From the NCBI GenBank assembly GCA_964530625.1, contig CAZHAK010000004.1:1-64000 (forward strand): DNA of 64,000 bases. Direction: 5' to 3'. The notes beneath the pieces were generated by a model, which was not told the DNA's origin, did no database searches, and saw only the letters and a list, made by a program, of their open reading frames with translations. Made by a program: the position numbers and the translations under genes. The stretch comes from JABWCQ01 sp964530625 (lineage in GTDB: Bacteria > Electryoneota > RPQS01). This document shows positions 17,046 to 25,255 of the stretch, one piece after another (position 1 is the stretch's first letter; every line of letters starts with the position of its first letter).

Positions 17046-18368
17046 GCAGTTTCGCAAGGTCTTTGCCTTGCCGCAGTAAATCGTGCACGTGGGTGTATTC
17101 GAATTTTCCCGCCCGTCCCACGGTGTAAAGATTTGTGAACCTTCGCAGATAGTCGCCCACCTCCGAAACAACCTCCTCCTTTCCCAGTTCCAGCACAGGG
17201 TATGCCGCGCGCAGCCGGTGCACTTTTCCTTCAATCAGTTCCGATCTCTGCATCAGATTTGCTTTCTCTAAGTGTGTGGCCACTAACTCCGTCAGCCCGG
17301 CATCCGAGTTTGTCCAAACGGAGTCTTCGGCAAAGCAGGGAATTTCGACAACGACGCAGGTTTGTTTCGGCGGGGCTAATTCAATGGATCTATTTTTAGG
17401 TTCGTAGAGTCTGGTGAACGGAATGTCGCGGGACGGAAAATAGATGGATGCGTTATCTGACACGCTCGGTTTATTCAAGAACAGAGCGACCAAAATCAAG
17501 TCGCGAAACTTGAGAGTCTGCGCAAGCTCAAGAAGTTCTTTTGGCGGCGCGGGATCGAGTAGTTTCAGAAGCTGAATCGGCGCAAGCGAGTTAATCACGC
17601 GCTCGGGAGCGAGCATTTCTTTTCCGTTCAGCTCAACTGCTGTGATCTGTTTACCGTCGTGCGAGAGCTTGGTGATTCGACAATCGGTGCGAATATTGTT
17701 GTCGCCTATCGCACGGGCGAGGCGCTTGGCAATCTGTCCGTAGCCCTGCCTCGGATAGTAAAACGAGCCGTCCAAGTGCGCGGTTTTACCCTTCTTGCCG
17801 CGCAGTAACTCATAGAGCATCGTGCGCGCATTCAATCCCTTCAGCCGCCCTCCACTTACCGCCGGCGTCAGACAATCTGCCGGCACTCCCCACAGCTTTT
17901 CCGAGTATCCGATTAGGAATGCGTCCGCGATTGTTTTACCGTACTTCCTATAAGCGGCTTCGGCAAAATTTTCTTGACTGTCCTTGCTGAAGAGCCTCGC
18001 CGAGATCAGATCAACGCCCGCGCGCAAACACGTCAGCGCGCCGATGTGCAGAGCCACGTTGGCCGGTGAGAGTGGAAAGTCGAGGNNNNNNNNNNGTATC
18101 GGCCGTTACTGCAAATTTGGCTCGGCGCTTGGACTACAATCAACTCGTCGCCCAGCAGTGCTATGACGTCGTGCGTGACATCCGCATCTTTGTCGTGAAA
18201 CCGATGTGCGCCCGCGTCATACCTGAACGGGCCATGCCTGAAGGTGCGTGCGAAGCCGCCCGGCTCGACGGAGGCTTCCAGCAGCGTGACGGTATGGCCC
18301 GCTTTCGTCAGATAATATCCGGCGGCCAGTCCTGCGGGACCTGCGCCGAGAATAAGTGTTGTCTTCAA
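17002..18368 (-). CDS. FAD-dependent oxidoreductase of the amine/protoporphyrinogen oxidase type (interrupted by an assembly gap)
   Basis: The N-terminal part starts at ATG 18368 with the dinucleotide-binding motif LILGAGPAGLAAGYYL and LLEASVEPGGFARTF. It runs into the ten Ns at 18086-18095. The C-terminal part resumes as LDFPLSPANVALHIG and continues to the stop at 17002 through SEKLWGVPADCLTPAVSGGR and FYYPRQGYGQIAKRLA. The two parts are in different frames as written, because ten Ns do not match the true gap. The sequence across the join (SNGRY, then LDFPLSP) reads naturally if only two or a few bases are missing. The protein is about 455 residues. Related proteins include UDP-galactopyranose-mutase-like and HemG/HemY-like oxidases; the substrate is unknown. 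Confidence 0.85.
18086..18095. other. Assembly gap of ten Ns
   Basis: Ten N characters inside the FAD-oxidoreductase gene. The flanking codons fit together best if the real gap is 2 bases, or 2 plus a multiple of 3, so the placeholder creates an apparent frameshift. Confidence 0.98.
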
Positions 18369-18444
18369 GTGGTTATGGGAACCGTAACATCAATTAATTC
18401 AGTGCGAAGAAATTTTCGCGCATTGTGCTAATCGTCACAAGTAA

Positions 18445-18470
18445 TCAGCCCACTCTCTCGGGTGGGCTGA
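18445..18470 (-). terminator. Probable terminator hairpin after the RRM gene
   Basis: TCAGCCCA and TGGGCTGA form an 8-bp stem (positions 18445-18470), 25 bases downstream of the RRM-protein stop on the minus strand. The following T-tract is weak (TTACTTG), so termination there is probable rather than certain. Confidence 0.55.
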
Positions 18471-18494
18471 ATAATGTTTTTACTAACTATTCTG

Positions 18495-18803
18495 TTACTC
18501 TTCTGACGCTGAATTGTGGCGGGGAGGACGGCGTTCACGGAATCCGCCGCCGCCTTCCGGTCGAGGCTGAGCCTCATTTACACGCAAGGTTCTGCCGCCC
18601 ATTTCAAAGCCGTTCATGGCAACTACGGCGGTATCTGCTCCGGCATCATCCATTTCCACAAACCCGAATCCTCGTGGACGGCCCGTGTCGCGGTCCATGA
18701 TTATTGCGACATTTATTACTTCGCCGTGTACGCAGAATACCTCGCGCACCATGTCTTCCGTGGCACTAAACGGAAGATTCCCGACATACAGCCTTTTGGC
18801 CAT
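18495..18803 (-). CDS. RRM-domain RNA-binding protein
   Basis: 102 residues. A single RRM fills residues 3-80, with RNP2 (LYVGNLPFS) and RNP1 (RGFGFVEM) both intact, followed by a Gly/Arg-rich tail (PEGGGGFRERRPPR). This is the bacterial/cyanobacterial Rbp type, a small single-stranded-RNA-binding protein often induced by cold. The 353-base leader upstream contains a hairpin, which would fit post-transcriptional control, but that is inference. Confidence 0.93.
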   Translation of the reverse strand: MAKRLYVGNLPFSATEDMVREVFCVHGEVINVAIIMDRDTGRPRGFGFVEMDDAGADTAVVAMNGFEMGGRTLRVNEAQPRPEGGGGFRERRPPRHNSASEE

Positions 18804-19156
18804 ATCCCAACCCCTCTCGTTCGCTCCTGTTCAACTTACTGATTTTTTGTCACTTCCTCACTCGCGACTATACCTGGAAACGTTAGCCTACCATTTATCG
18901 AAACGAGGGGAGCGAACCTAAGCGTTGCGACAAGGCCAGATCTGCTTCAAGGCACCTGTGGCACAAGCGTGTTCCACAGGTTAGGCAAATATACAACGGA
19001 ATGAAAACGTTGTCAAGCGAAACTGGGTATTTTAGTGAAGATGTGTGTAATTCCCTGAAACGTATATCTATTCTGTCACACCCTGTCAGGTAACCTGTCC
19101 CTACGAAAAGTGGCGACCCTCGCAGGTCGCCACTTTTATTGTCCATTTATCCCAAA
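18804..19156. other. Intergenic region: leader of the RRM gene and ribA terminator
   Basis: 353 bases without a credible gene; the open frame at 18895-19146 has no family features or start signal. It holds a 7-bp stem-loop (CCTGTGG...CCACAGG, 18955-18980) in the leader of the RRM gene, and the ribA terminator at 19106-19137. Confidence 0.55.
19106..19137 (-). terminator. Intrinsic terminator after ribA
   Basis: A 13-bp stem, AAAAGTGGCGACC paired with GGTCGCCACTTTT, lies 20 bases after the ribA stop. It is symmetrical (A-tract and T-tract), so it could also stop transcription from the other strand. Confidence 0.85.
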
Positions 19157-19828
19157 CTACATATCGAGCAGGTGTCCTGATTTCTTGGCTTTGGTTTCGA
19201 GATAGAAGCGGTTGTGTTTGTTTGCCGGGACTTGATGGCTTATACGCTCTGTGACTGTGATACCGTACTGCTCGAGGCCCGTGACTTTCTTGGGGTTGTT
19301 GGACAGCAGTTTGACACTCTTTACTCCCAGTGTTTTCAGCATTTCTGCCGCTACTCTATAATCCCGTTCGTCGTCATCGAATCCGAGCGCATGATTGGCG
19401 TCCACGGTGTCAAGGCCCTGCTCCTGCAGGACATAAGCACGTAGTTTGTTGGCCAAACCGATGCCGCGTCCCTCTTGCCGCATGTAGAGTACGAGGCCCT
19501 GTTCCTGTTCGGATATGTACTCTAGAGCGGCTTCCAACTGATCACGACAATCGCAGCGATACGAGCCCATGACGTCGCCGGTCAAACACTCTGAGTGCAG
19601 GCGCATCGGCAAGGCTTCGGCTCCGCGAATGTTCCCCCGCACCATCGCGATATGTTCCTTGCCGTCCGGTGTCGGCGAAAATGCCACAATCTTGAAATCG
19701 CCGAACCTTGTCGGCAAACTGGCCTCCGCCACCACTTTTAGCGGAAAATGGAAAGATTCACCCGGCCATTGAAAGACGTTGTTTGTGCAGGCCCCTAAAT
19801 GGGCCAATTTCTGTGCTGGAAGCGTCAT
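19157..19828 (-). CDS. ribA: GTP cyclohydrolase II
   Basis: 223 residues. The zinc site is SECLTGD...YRCDCRDQL (about 80-97), with three Cys. The GTP-binding and catalytic stretch is VLYMRQEGRGIGLANKLRAY. DTVDANHALGFDDDERDY and LLSNNPKKVTGLEQYGI complete the family signatures. It opens the GTP ring to 2,5-diamino-6-ribosylamino-pyrimidinone phosphate, the first step of riboflavin synthesis. It is a single-domain RibA, not a RibBA fusion, and stands alone with its own terminator. I see no FMN riboswitch in the short upstream region. Confidence 0.96.
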   Translation of the reverse strand: MTLPAQKLAHLGACTNNVFQWPGESFHFPLKVVAEASLPTRFGDFKIVAFSPTPDGKEHIAMVRGNIRGAEALPMRLHSECLTGDVMGSYRCDCRDQLEAALEYISEQEQGLVLYMRQEGRGIGLANKLRAYVLQEQGLDTVDANHALGFDDDERDYRVAAEMLKTLGVKSVKLLSNNPKKVTGLEQYGITVTERISHQVPANKHNRFYLETKAKKSGHLLDM

Positions 19829-19902
19829 TTTTTCGTATTTCTCCGTTGATTTACATAAATTCTACTCCTTTTGTCATGTTTTGGTTCCTATGGCGAGGCA
19901 TG

Positions 19903-19930
19903 AAAAAGGCGGCCCAGGGCCGCCTTTTTT
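19903..19930 (-). terminator. Intrinsic terminator of the beta-helix protein gene
   Basis: AAAAAGGCGGCCC and GGGCCGCCTTTTTT form a near-perfect stem 15 bases after the stop at 19945. On the minus strand it ends in a T-tract. Confidence 0.85.
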
Positions 19931-19944
19931 GTCTGGCTGAACTA

Positions 19945-21627
19945 CTATTTAATATACAATATCTTCTGCGCCTCCACTCTGTGCTTGTCGCGGGCACGAA
20001 GGAAAAACACTCCATTGCTCATGGCTTGCGGTGCAGTAAACATCAGTACGTTTTGCTGCAACACGCCAGTATGCAGCGAGGAAACCTTTCTTCCGAGCAC
20101 GTCATACAATACAAGCTCAAAATCTCCGCGAGTGAAGCCCGCAATATCCACTCTGAAGGTTGAGTTGAAGGGATTCGGATAAGCGGGTAGTAACTTCCAT
20201 GTTGATAAACTTGCGATATCCGGTCTGTCAACAACTGACGTCGGTTGTGACGTATCGGGAGGTTCTGTTAACCACGGCTCAAATTGAATTACGTCCGAAT
20301 AAAGCGTGTCACCCTGACCATCGGGATTTCTTGTCGGATGATAGGGTCCTGAAGCATCGCCCCACCAGTTGTTTCGGGCAATGATGTATTGGGGAGGCCG
20401 GTTTGGAGCGTACGACATGACCGGACCGACGTTGCCCTCGAAGACATTCGAGTCGCACGATGCCGGAGTGCTGCCCGAGTTTGAATAATCAATTGCCGTT
20501 CCAAAACCTTGTGGCCCCTGGGAGTTGTTCACGAAAGCGTTGTGGTGAAATCGCAGAATGCCACTTCCGCCTGGTACGAATGAGGCTCCATAATCTGCAT
20601 AACAGTTTCTGATGATGTTGTGTGAGATTTCGCCTTCGCAATCCCAGAGATAAAAGATGCCTAACGAATTACCCGTTATGTGATTCTCTACGACATTGCC
20701 TACGAAGAACAGAACGCCATAACGACTGAAATCGAAGAATGTCCCAACTGTTCCGTTTGAAGTGTTGTTCCGGAACACATTCTGGCGGACAATGACGTCG
20801 CCCTGCGTGCTCAGGTGACAGTCAGCAAGGTAGTCGTCGGAAACGGAACTTCCGTTGTCTTCAAACACGCAATTGCTGACGAGACCACCGTCACCGATAA
20901 TCCCTGCCGCGCCCCAAGCCGATCCACAGTATCGAAGCGTGCATGCGACTAAAGACATGTTTCGACCCGCCGCCTCAATACCAGCAGTGAAGTTGGAGGT
21001 ACACGCTTCGAACAGTGTTCTTTCCATCAATAGTGTTGAACCATGTGAAGCGATTCCCCCGCATCCGGCAGCGCCAAAGTTTACGCAGTTCTTGAACACA
21101 CACTCGACAATCGCTCCATAGAGTATGGACGGATCAGAGTCGTAGTGCGAAACCATCAAGCCGCCACCAACATCCGCGCGACACGACTCGACTGCGCAGT
21201 GTTCAAACCGGAACCTGCTGCGGCTTGCATAGATACCGCCGCCCGCAATGTATGAGACTTCACCGATAGTGTGCCTCGTCCCGCGCCCATTGCGAATCGT
21301 CAGGCCGACCATTGTCAGGCTGTCTGGGTACTCCAGCTCAAGAAAGATACAGCTTGCCGAATCCGGATCTTCGCTTAGCGGATTCACAATCGTGGATGTG
21401 ATATGACTCGCGTCTCCGTCAAGCAGGAACATGCTTGCAATCACCACGGACCGTTCTGTGATTTTCACGGACTCCCAATAGTCGCCGGGCTCCAGAAGAA
21501 TTGTGTCACCCGCTTGCGCATTCCGAGCGGCATCTGTTACGGACTCGAGAGGATTCAGAGTAATGATGTCGGCGTAAGCCAGTGCGCAAATGAACATGCT
21601 GAGAAGCATGAATAAGAAAGGCTGCAT
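19945..21627 (-). CDS. Secreted right-handed beta-helix protein with C-terminal sorting domain
   Basis: About 560 residues from ATG 21627, which gives a clean signal peptide (MQPFLFMLLSMFICALAYA). A longer frame from GTG 21654 would overlap the previous gene and lacks a leader. Residues about 30-440 are a parallel beta-helix (NosD/pectate-lyase-like repeats such as GDTILLEPGDYW, NRNN and NNWWGDASGPYHP). The C-terminus has AYPNPFNSTFRVDI, LVLYDVLGRKVSSL and a terminal ILYIK, the type IX sorting domain. The helix may bind or cleave polysaccharide, but no catalytic residues can be named. It follows the frameshifted small secreted-protein gene by 4 bases. Confidence 0.85.
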   Translation of the reverse strand: MQPFLFMLLSMFICALAYADIITLNPLESVTDAARNAQAGDTILLEPGDYWESVKITERSVVIASMFLLDGDASHITSTIVNPLSEDPDSASCIFLELEYPDSLTMVGLTIRNGRGTRHTIGEVSYIAGGGIYASRSRFRFEHCAVESCRADVGGGLMVSHYDSDPSILYGAIVECVFKNCVNFGAAGCGGIASHGSTLLMERTLFEACTSNFTAGIEAAGRNMSLVACTLRYCGSAWGAAGIIGDGGLVSNCVFEDNGSSVSDDYLADCHLSTQGDVIVRQNVFRNNTSNGTVGTFFDFSRYGVLFFVGNVVENHITGNSLGIFYLWDCEGEISHNIIRNCYADYGASFVPGGSGILRFHHNAFVNNSQGPQGFGTAIDYSNSGSTPASCDSNVFEGNVGPVMSYAPNRPPQYIIARNNWWGDASGPYHPTRNPDGQGDTLYSDVIQFEPWLTEPPDTSQPTSVVDRPDIASLSTWKLLPAYPNPFNSTFRVDIAGFTRGDFELVLYDVLGRKVSSLHTGVLQQNVLMFTAPQAMSNGVFFLRARDKHRVEAQKILYIK

Positions 21628-21631
21628 CGTT

Positions 21632-22061
21632 CTAATCGTACTGCTCGTCTTCACAAAGATGTTGACTGAAGTAGCTGCTCGTTTTGTCGTAGGCTACTAT
21701 TTTCACTGTTCCGCCGATTGGCAAGGCATTGCAGTTACTTTTGAAAGAAATGTAGTCCGTATAATCCAACGTCCCCTCACCGCAATCCACTCCGCCTTCC
21801 GCTGGGTAAATCCGGCACTCTGCTTCTCTTCGAATACTATTTGCGTAGTCGTACCATCCCCCAGCATTTGTGCCAACGGGTCCTTTAACGTAGGTGTAAT
21901 GAACTCCTTCGTAGGTGATGTTGACAGGGTTGGCATTGATTCCTGGGCTCGTGTAAACATGCACAATCTCCCATGCACCTGCCATTGTAGCAATTAGAAG
22001 ACTAACAAGCAGAGCGAGAGCTAAGTGCCCCCCTATTGAGTTTACGATTCTTGAGCTTCAT
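21632..22061 (-). pseudogene. Small secreted protein gene with a frameshift in a G6 run
   Basis: An ATG at 22061 with a good Shine-Dalgarno (GGAG, 8 bases upstream) starts MKLKNRKLNR, then reaches six Gs (22028-22033). In the next frame the sequence reads GHLALALLVSLLIATMAGAWE, a perfect continuation of a signal peptide, and then about 117 residues to the TAG at 21632. With five Gs the whole gene would be one frame of about 142 residues. The mature protein is small, with three Cys, unrecognised. A TTGACA/TATATT promoter lies upstream. The frameshift is either an assembly/sequencing error in a homopolymer or a real slippage site. Confidence 0.65.
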
Positions 22062-22125
22062 TTTTGATCTCCATTGTGTTTGATTACAATAAACTCCGAA
22101 TGCTGGCTTGGCCGAACCACAAAAT

Positions 22126-22154
22126 AATATATTCTGAGCTTACTGGATTGTCAA
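22126..22154 (-). promoter_or_regulatory. Sigma-70-type promoter
   Basis: On the minus strand a perfect -35 box TTGACA (22149-22154) is separated by exactly 17 bases from TATATT (22126-22131). It would start transcription about 60 bases before the ATG at 22061, driving the small secreted-protein gene and the beta-helix gene. Confidence 0.7.
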
Positions 22155-22370
22155 TAGTAATCTGAAGACTATTGAGATAATGTTTGCGTATGAGTTTTTA
22201 TCATAGTGCGAAATCTATTATACAGTATGGACTCGTTATCTTTGACATTTTCAAGCACTTTCGCAACTTTGATGTTTTATTATTTGATTGCTCAAACAAT
22301 CGAGCGCACAGATTTGGAGGCGTACCTGCCGTCGGATCTCTGAATAGTGAATTCATTGCACCAAAGAGAA

Positions 22371-22394
22371 CGGGGCGACCGGATGGCCGCCCCG
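22371..22394 (-). terminator. Terminator hairpin after clpC
   Basis: CGGGGCG and CGCCCCG (22371-22394) pair; on the minus strand TTCTCTTT follows. It lies about 50 bases after the clpC stop. Confidence 0.65.
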
Positions 22395-22445
22395 CTTGGG
22401 TACGTTTTATCGGCAGCCACTGGGGCAACCGTTACAATCTTGCAT

Positions 22446-24899
22446 CTATTCCGCGTCGGCGGATTCTTCGGGGACTTTTTCCTTGAATTCACGGAAGGAA
22501 AGTTCTTCACCTTTCATGGTGACTTGAATGGTCGAGCCTTCCTGAAAACGGTCACGCAAAATTTCTTCGGCGAGCGGATCTTCGACATACTTCTCAACCG
22601 TGCGGCGCATAAGTCGCGCACCAACTTCGGGTTTGAAGCCTTTGTCCACCAAATAGTCACGCGCCTTGGCTGTCAACTGCACGGTCAATACGCGATCTTC
22701 CAAGCGCTTGTTAATTTCATCGATGTACTTATTCAAGATGACTTCGATGGCTTCTCGGGTCAACATATTGAAGACCACGATTTCATCCAGGCGGTTCAAG
22801 AACTCAGGACGGAACGAGCGCTTGACTTCTTCCAGCATCCTGCCGGCAACTTTCGAATGCGACTGTTGCTGTGAATCACCAAAACCGAAGGCCAGCGACG
22901 TGGCGGCTTCACGCGTGCCGAGATTCGAAGTCAAGATCAGAATCGTGTTTCTGAAATCTACTTTTTGTCCCGTGCCGTCAGTCAACTCGCCGTGATCAAG
23001 CACTTGCAGAAGCACGTTAAAGACTTCCGGATGTGCCTTCTCGACTTCATCGAGCAAGACGACGCTGTAGGGTTTACGGCGAACTTTTTCGGTCAACTGT
23101 CCGCCTTCATCGTAACCGACATAGCCCGGAGGCGCGCCGATTAAACGCGAGACGTTGAACTTTTCGCTATACTCACTCATGTCAATGCGAATCAGCGCTT
23201 CGGGATCATTGAAGAGATATTCGGCCAACGCGTGAGCCAATTCTGTTTTGCCGACCCCGGGGGTTCCGAGGAAAAGAAAACTTCCGATGGGGCGCGTCGG
23301 ACTCTTCAGACCTGAGCGTGCGCGGCGAAGCGCTTTGGCAATAATATCGAGCGCTTCCTTTTGACCGACGATCTTCTTTGACAGCGACTCCGAAATTTTC
23401 AACAAGCGTTCGCCTTCGCCGGACGTCAAACGATTGACCGGAATCCCTGTCATGCGCGCCACAGTCGCGGAAATTTCTTCTGGCGTCACCACCAGAGTCG
23501 GGCGCGCTTCTGATCTTTCCCAACGCTCTTTTTCTTCGCGCAGCATCGTCTCGAGCTTGACCTTCTTGTCGCGCAGCATCGCGGCCTTTTCGTACTCCTG
23601 CCGCTTGACTAAATCTTCCTTTTCGTGCTTGACATTGTCAATCTGCTTTTCGATTTCCAGAATTTTGTCCGGAATCACGATATGCGAAATGCGCACAGAC
23701 GAACCGGTCTCGTCAATTACGTCAATCGCTTTGTCGGGCAGGAATCTGTCCGTGATATAGCGATCCGCCAGTCGGACGGCGGCATCCACGGATTCGTCGG
23801 TGAATTTCACGCCATGATGCTCTTCATACTTTTCGCGCAGACCGAGCAGAATGTTGATGGAGTCGTCCACCGACGGTGGATCCACCATAACTTTCTGGAA
23901 ACGGCGTTCCAACGCGCCGTCCTTTTCAATGGACTGACGATATTCATTCAACGTCGTGGCGCCGATACATTGAAGTTCGCCGCGAGCCAGCGCCGGTTTG
24001 AACATGTTGGACGCGTCCAGCGAACCGGATGCGCTGCCCGCTCCGACAATAGTGTGCAGCTCGTCAATGAACAGTATAATATCGGGATTCTTTTCGATTT
24101 CCTGCATGATAGATTTGATGCGCTCCTCGAACTGGCCGCGATACTTCGTACCTGCGACGATTGAGCCAAGATCCAAAGCCACCACGCGCTTGCCGTAAAG
24201 AATCGGCGAGACTTTCTGCTGAACGATTCTGAGTGCGAGTCCTTCGGCAATTGCTGTTTTGCCCACACCCGGTTCACCGATCAACACAGGATTGTTTTTC
24301 TTGCGGCGCGAGAGAATTTGTGCGACGCGCTCGATTTCCATGTCGCGGCCGATAATAGGATCAAGCTTATTGTCACGCCCAAGTTTCGTCAGGTCGCGTG
24401 AGAAGTGATCCAGATTCGGAGTCTTGGTCTTTTCTTGCGGAGCCTGCGGAGCCTGTTGGCCGCTGCCGCGCAAAAGATTGTCCAGTTCACCTTTGACATT
24501 TTCGTAAGTCACATTGAAGCCGTGCAGCACTTGCGCGGCCATGGAATCTTCTTCCTTCAACAGCGCGAGCAGCAAATGCTCCGTGCCGATTATATCAGAG
24601 GAGTAACTTTTGCCCTCAATGTAGGATAGCTTGAGGACTTTTTCGGCGCGCTTTGTGAACGGAATGTTGCCGATCTTCATGGTGCCGCGTGTGGTATCCA
24701 CCATCTCTTCGACCGACTCACGCAGTTCATCCAGATCGCAACCGAGGTTGTGAAGGATTTGAACGGCTAGTCCGTCGCCGAGGCGAATAATCCCCAAGAG
24801 CAAATGTTCGGTGCCAATAAAGTCATGGCCCAACCGAAGCGCTTCCTCCCGGGAGTACTGGATCACCTGTTGAACGCGCAGGGAGAATTTGTTTTGCAT
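22446..24899 (-). CDS. clpC: ATP-dependent Clp protease ATP-binding subunit ClpC
   Basis: 817 residues, the normal length. The N-terminal double Clp-N repeat occupies 1-145 (EALRLGHDFIGTEHLLLGI and a second copy). AAA1 has Walker A GEPGVGKTA and Walker B IILFIDELHT. The UVR linker is at about 415-450 (LVKRQEYEKAAMLRDKKVKLE). AAA2 has Walker A GTPGVGKTELA, and the FGFGD stretch fits the ClpP-docking loop. ClpC unfolds substrates for ClpP. No clpP, mcsA/B or ctsR is adjacent. A promoter-like TTGCAA-N17-TAAATT and GAGGA precede the ATG. Confidence 0.96.
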   Translation of the reverse strand: MQNKFSLRVQQVIQYSREEALRLGHDFIGTEHLLLGIIRLGDGLAVQILHNLGCDLDELRESVEEMVDTTRGTMKIGNIPFTKRAEKVLKLSYIEGKSYSSDIIGTEHLLLALLKEEDSMAAQVLHGFNVTYENVKGELDNLLRGSGQQAPQAPQEKTKTPNLDHFSRDLTKLGRDNKLDPIIGRDMEIERVAQILSRRKKNNPVLIGEPGVGKTAIAEGLALRIVQQKVSPILYGKRVVALDLGSIVAGTKYRGQFEERIKSIMQEIEKNPDIILFIDELHTIVGAGSASGSLDASNMFKPALARGELQCIGATTLNEYRQSIEKDGALERRFQKVMVDPPSVDDSINILLGLREKYEEHHGVKFTDESVDAAVRLADRYITDRFLPDKAIDVIDETGSSVRISHIVIPDKILEIEKQIDNVKHEKEDLVKRQEYEKAAMLRDKKVKLETMLREEKERWERSEARPTLVVTPEEISATVARMTGIPVNRLTSGEGERLLKISESLSKKIVGQKEALDIIAKALRRARSGLKSPTRPIGSFLFLGTPGVGKTELAHALAEYLFNDPEALIRIDMSEYSEKFNVSRLIGAPPGYVGYDEGGQLTEKVRRKPYSVVLLDEVEKAHPEVFNVLLQVLDHGELTDGTGQKVDFRNTILILTSNLGTREAATSLAFGFGDSQQQSHSKVAGRMLEEVKRSFRPEFLNRLDEIVVFNMLTREAIEVILNKYIDEINKRLEDRVLTVQLTAKARDYLVDKGFKPEVGARLMRRTVEKYVEDPLAEEILRDRFQEGSTIQVTMKGEELSFREFKEKVPEESADAE

Positions 24900-25255
24900 A
24901 AGTCCTCACTTTTCGGCCAAGGGCGGCCGGAATTCGAATACATCTACTTGCAATTTAGGCAACGCGACTTGGAATTGCAAGAGGCGCAACATTCCCGATT
25001 GGGGGTTTTGACATGGCAACATGCACGGCCGGGGGCCGAGCTATTGATTAATCAGCAAATACTTTGCCGCTCCTATGGATTTCAATCAATTCGACGACAT
25101 CAAGTTCTACGGAGGCTTGAACTTTAATTCCATAGCCTCCAGCGGCGGCCACAAATCAAGTGCCGTTCACACAATTTTCGCGCATTTGAAACTTATCCAC
25201 ACCTGCTTGTCGTCAATCTACAAGTGTTGGTGTCGTGGCTCAGGAGTGACCGTAT
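24900..25255. other. Intergenic region upstream of clpC
   Basis: 356 bases between clpC and the lamin-tail protein gene. It contains the clpC promoter candidate (24952-24980) and an imperfect hairpin (GGAGGCT...AGCCTCC, about 25109-25138). No CIRCE element, tRNA or coding frame is visible. Confidence 0.5.
24952..24980 (-). promoter_or_regulatory. Candidate sigma-70 promoter of clpC
   Basis: TTGCAA (24975-24980) and TAAATT (24952-24957) on the minus strand are separated by 17 bases. This places the start about 45 bases before the clpC ATG. Confidence 0.45.

Larger units (their letters stand above)
22062..22445. other. AT-rich intergenic region with promoter and clpC terminator
   Basis: 384 bases. 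It holds a strong minus-strand promoter (22126-22154) for the small secreted-protein gene and the clpC terminator (22371-22394). Otherwise it is AT-rich and I see nothing coding. Confidence 0.6.

Noticed and set aside
18895..19146. Minus-strand 83-residue frame between ribA and the RRM gene
   Set aside because: It covers the ribA terminator, has no ribosome-binding site and resembles nothing.
19829..19902. FMN riboswitch before ribA
   Set aside because: The upstream stretch is only about 70 bases to the neighbouring terminator and lacks the conserved RFN-element helices.
22347..22874. Plus-strand 175-residue frame over the clpC 3' end
   Set aside because: Antisense shadow of clpC, whose protein is fully conserved.
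24900..25255. CIRCE or other heat-shock operator upstream of clpC
   Set aside because: No TTAGCACTC-N9-GAGTGCTAA or similar inverted repeat is present; only a sigma-70-like promoter is seen.
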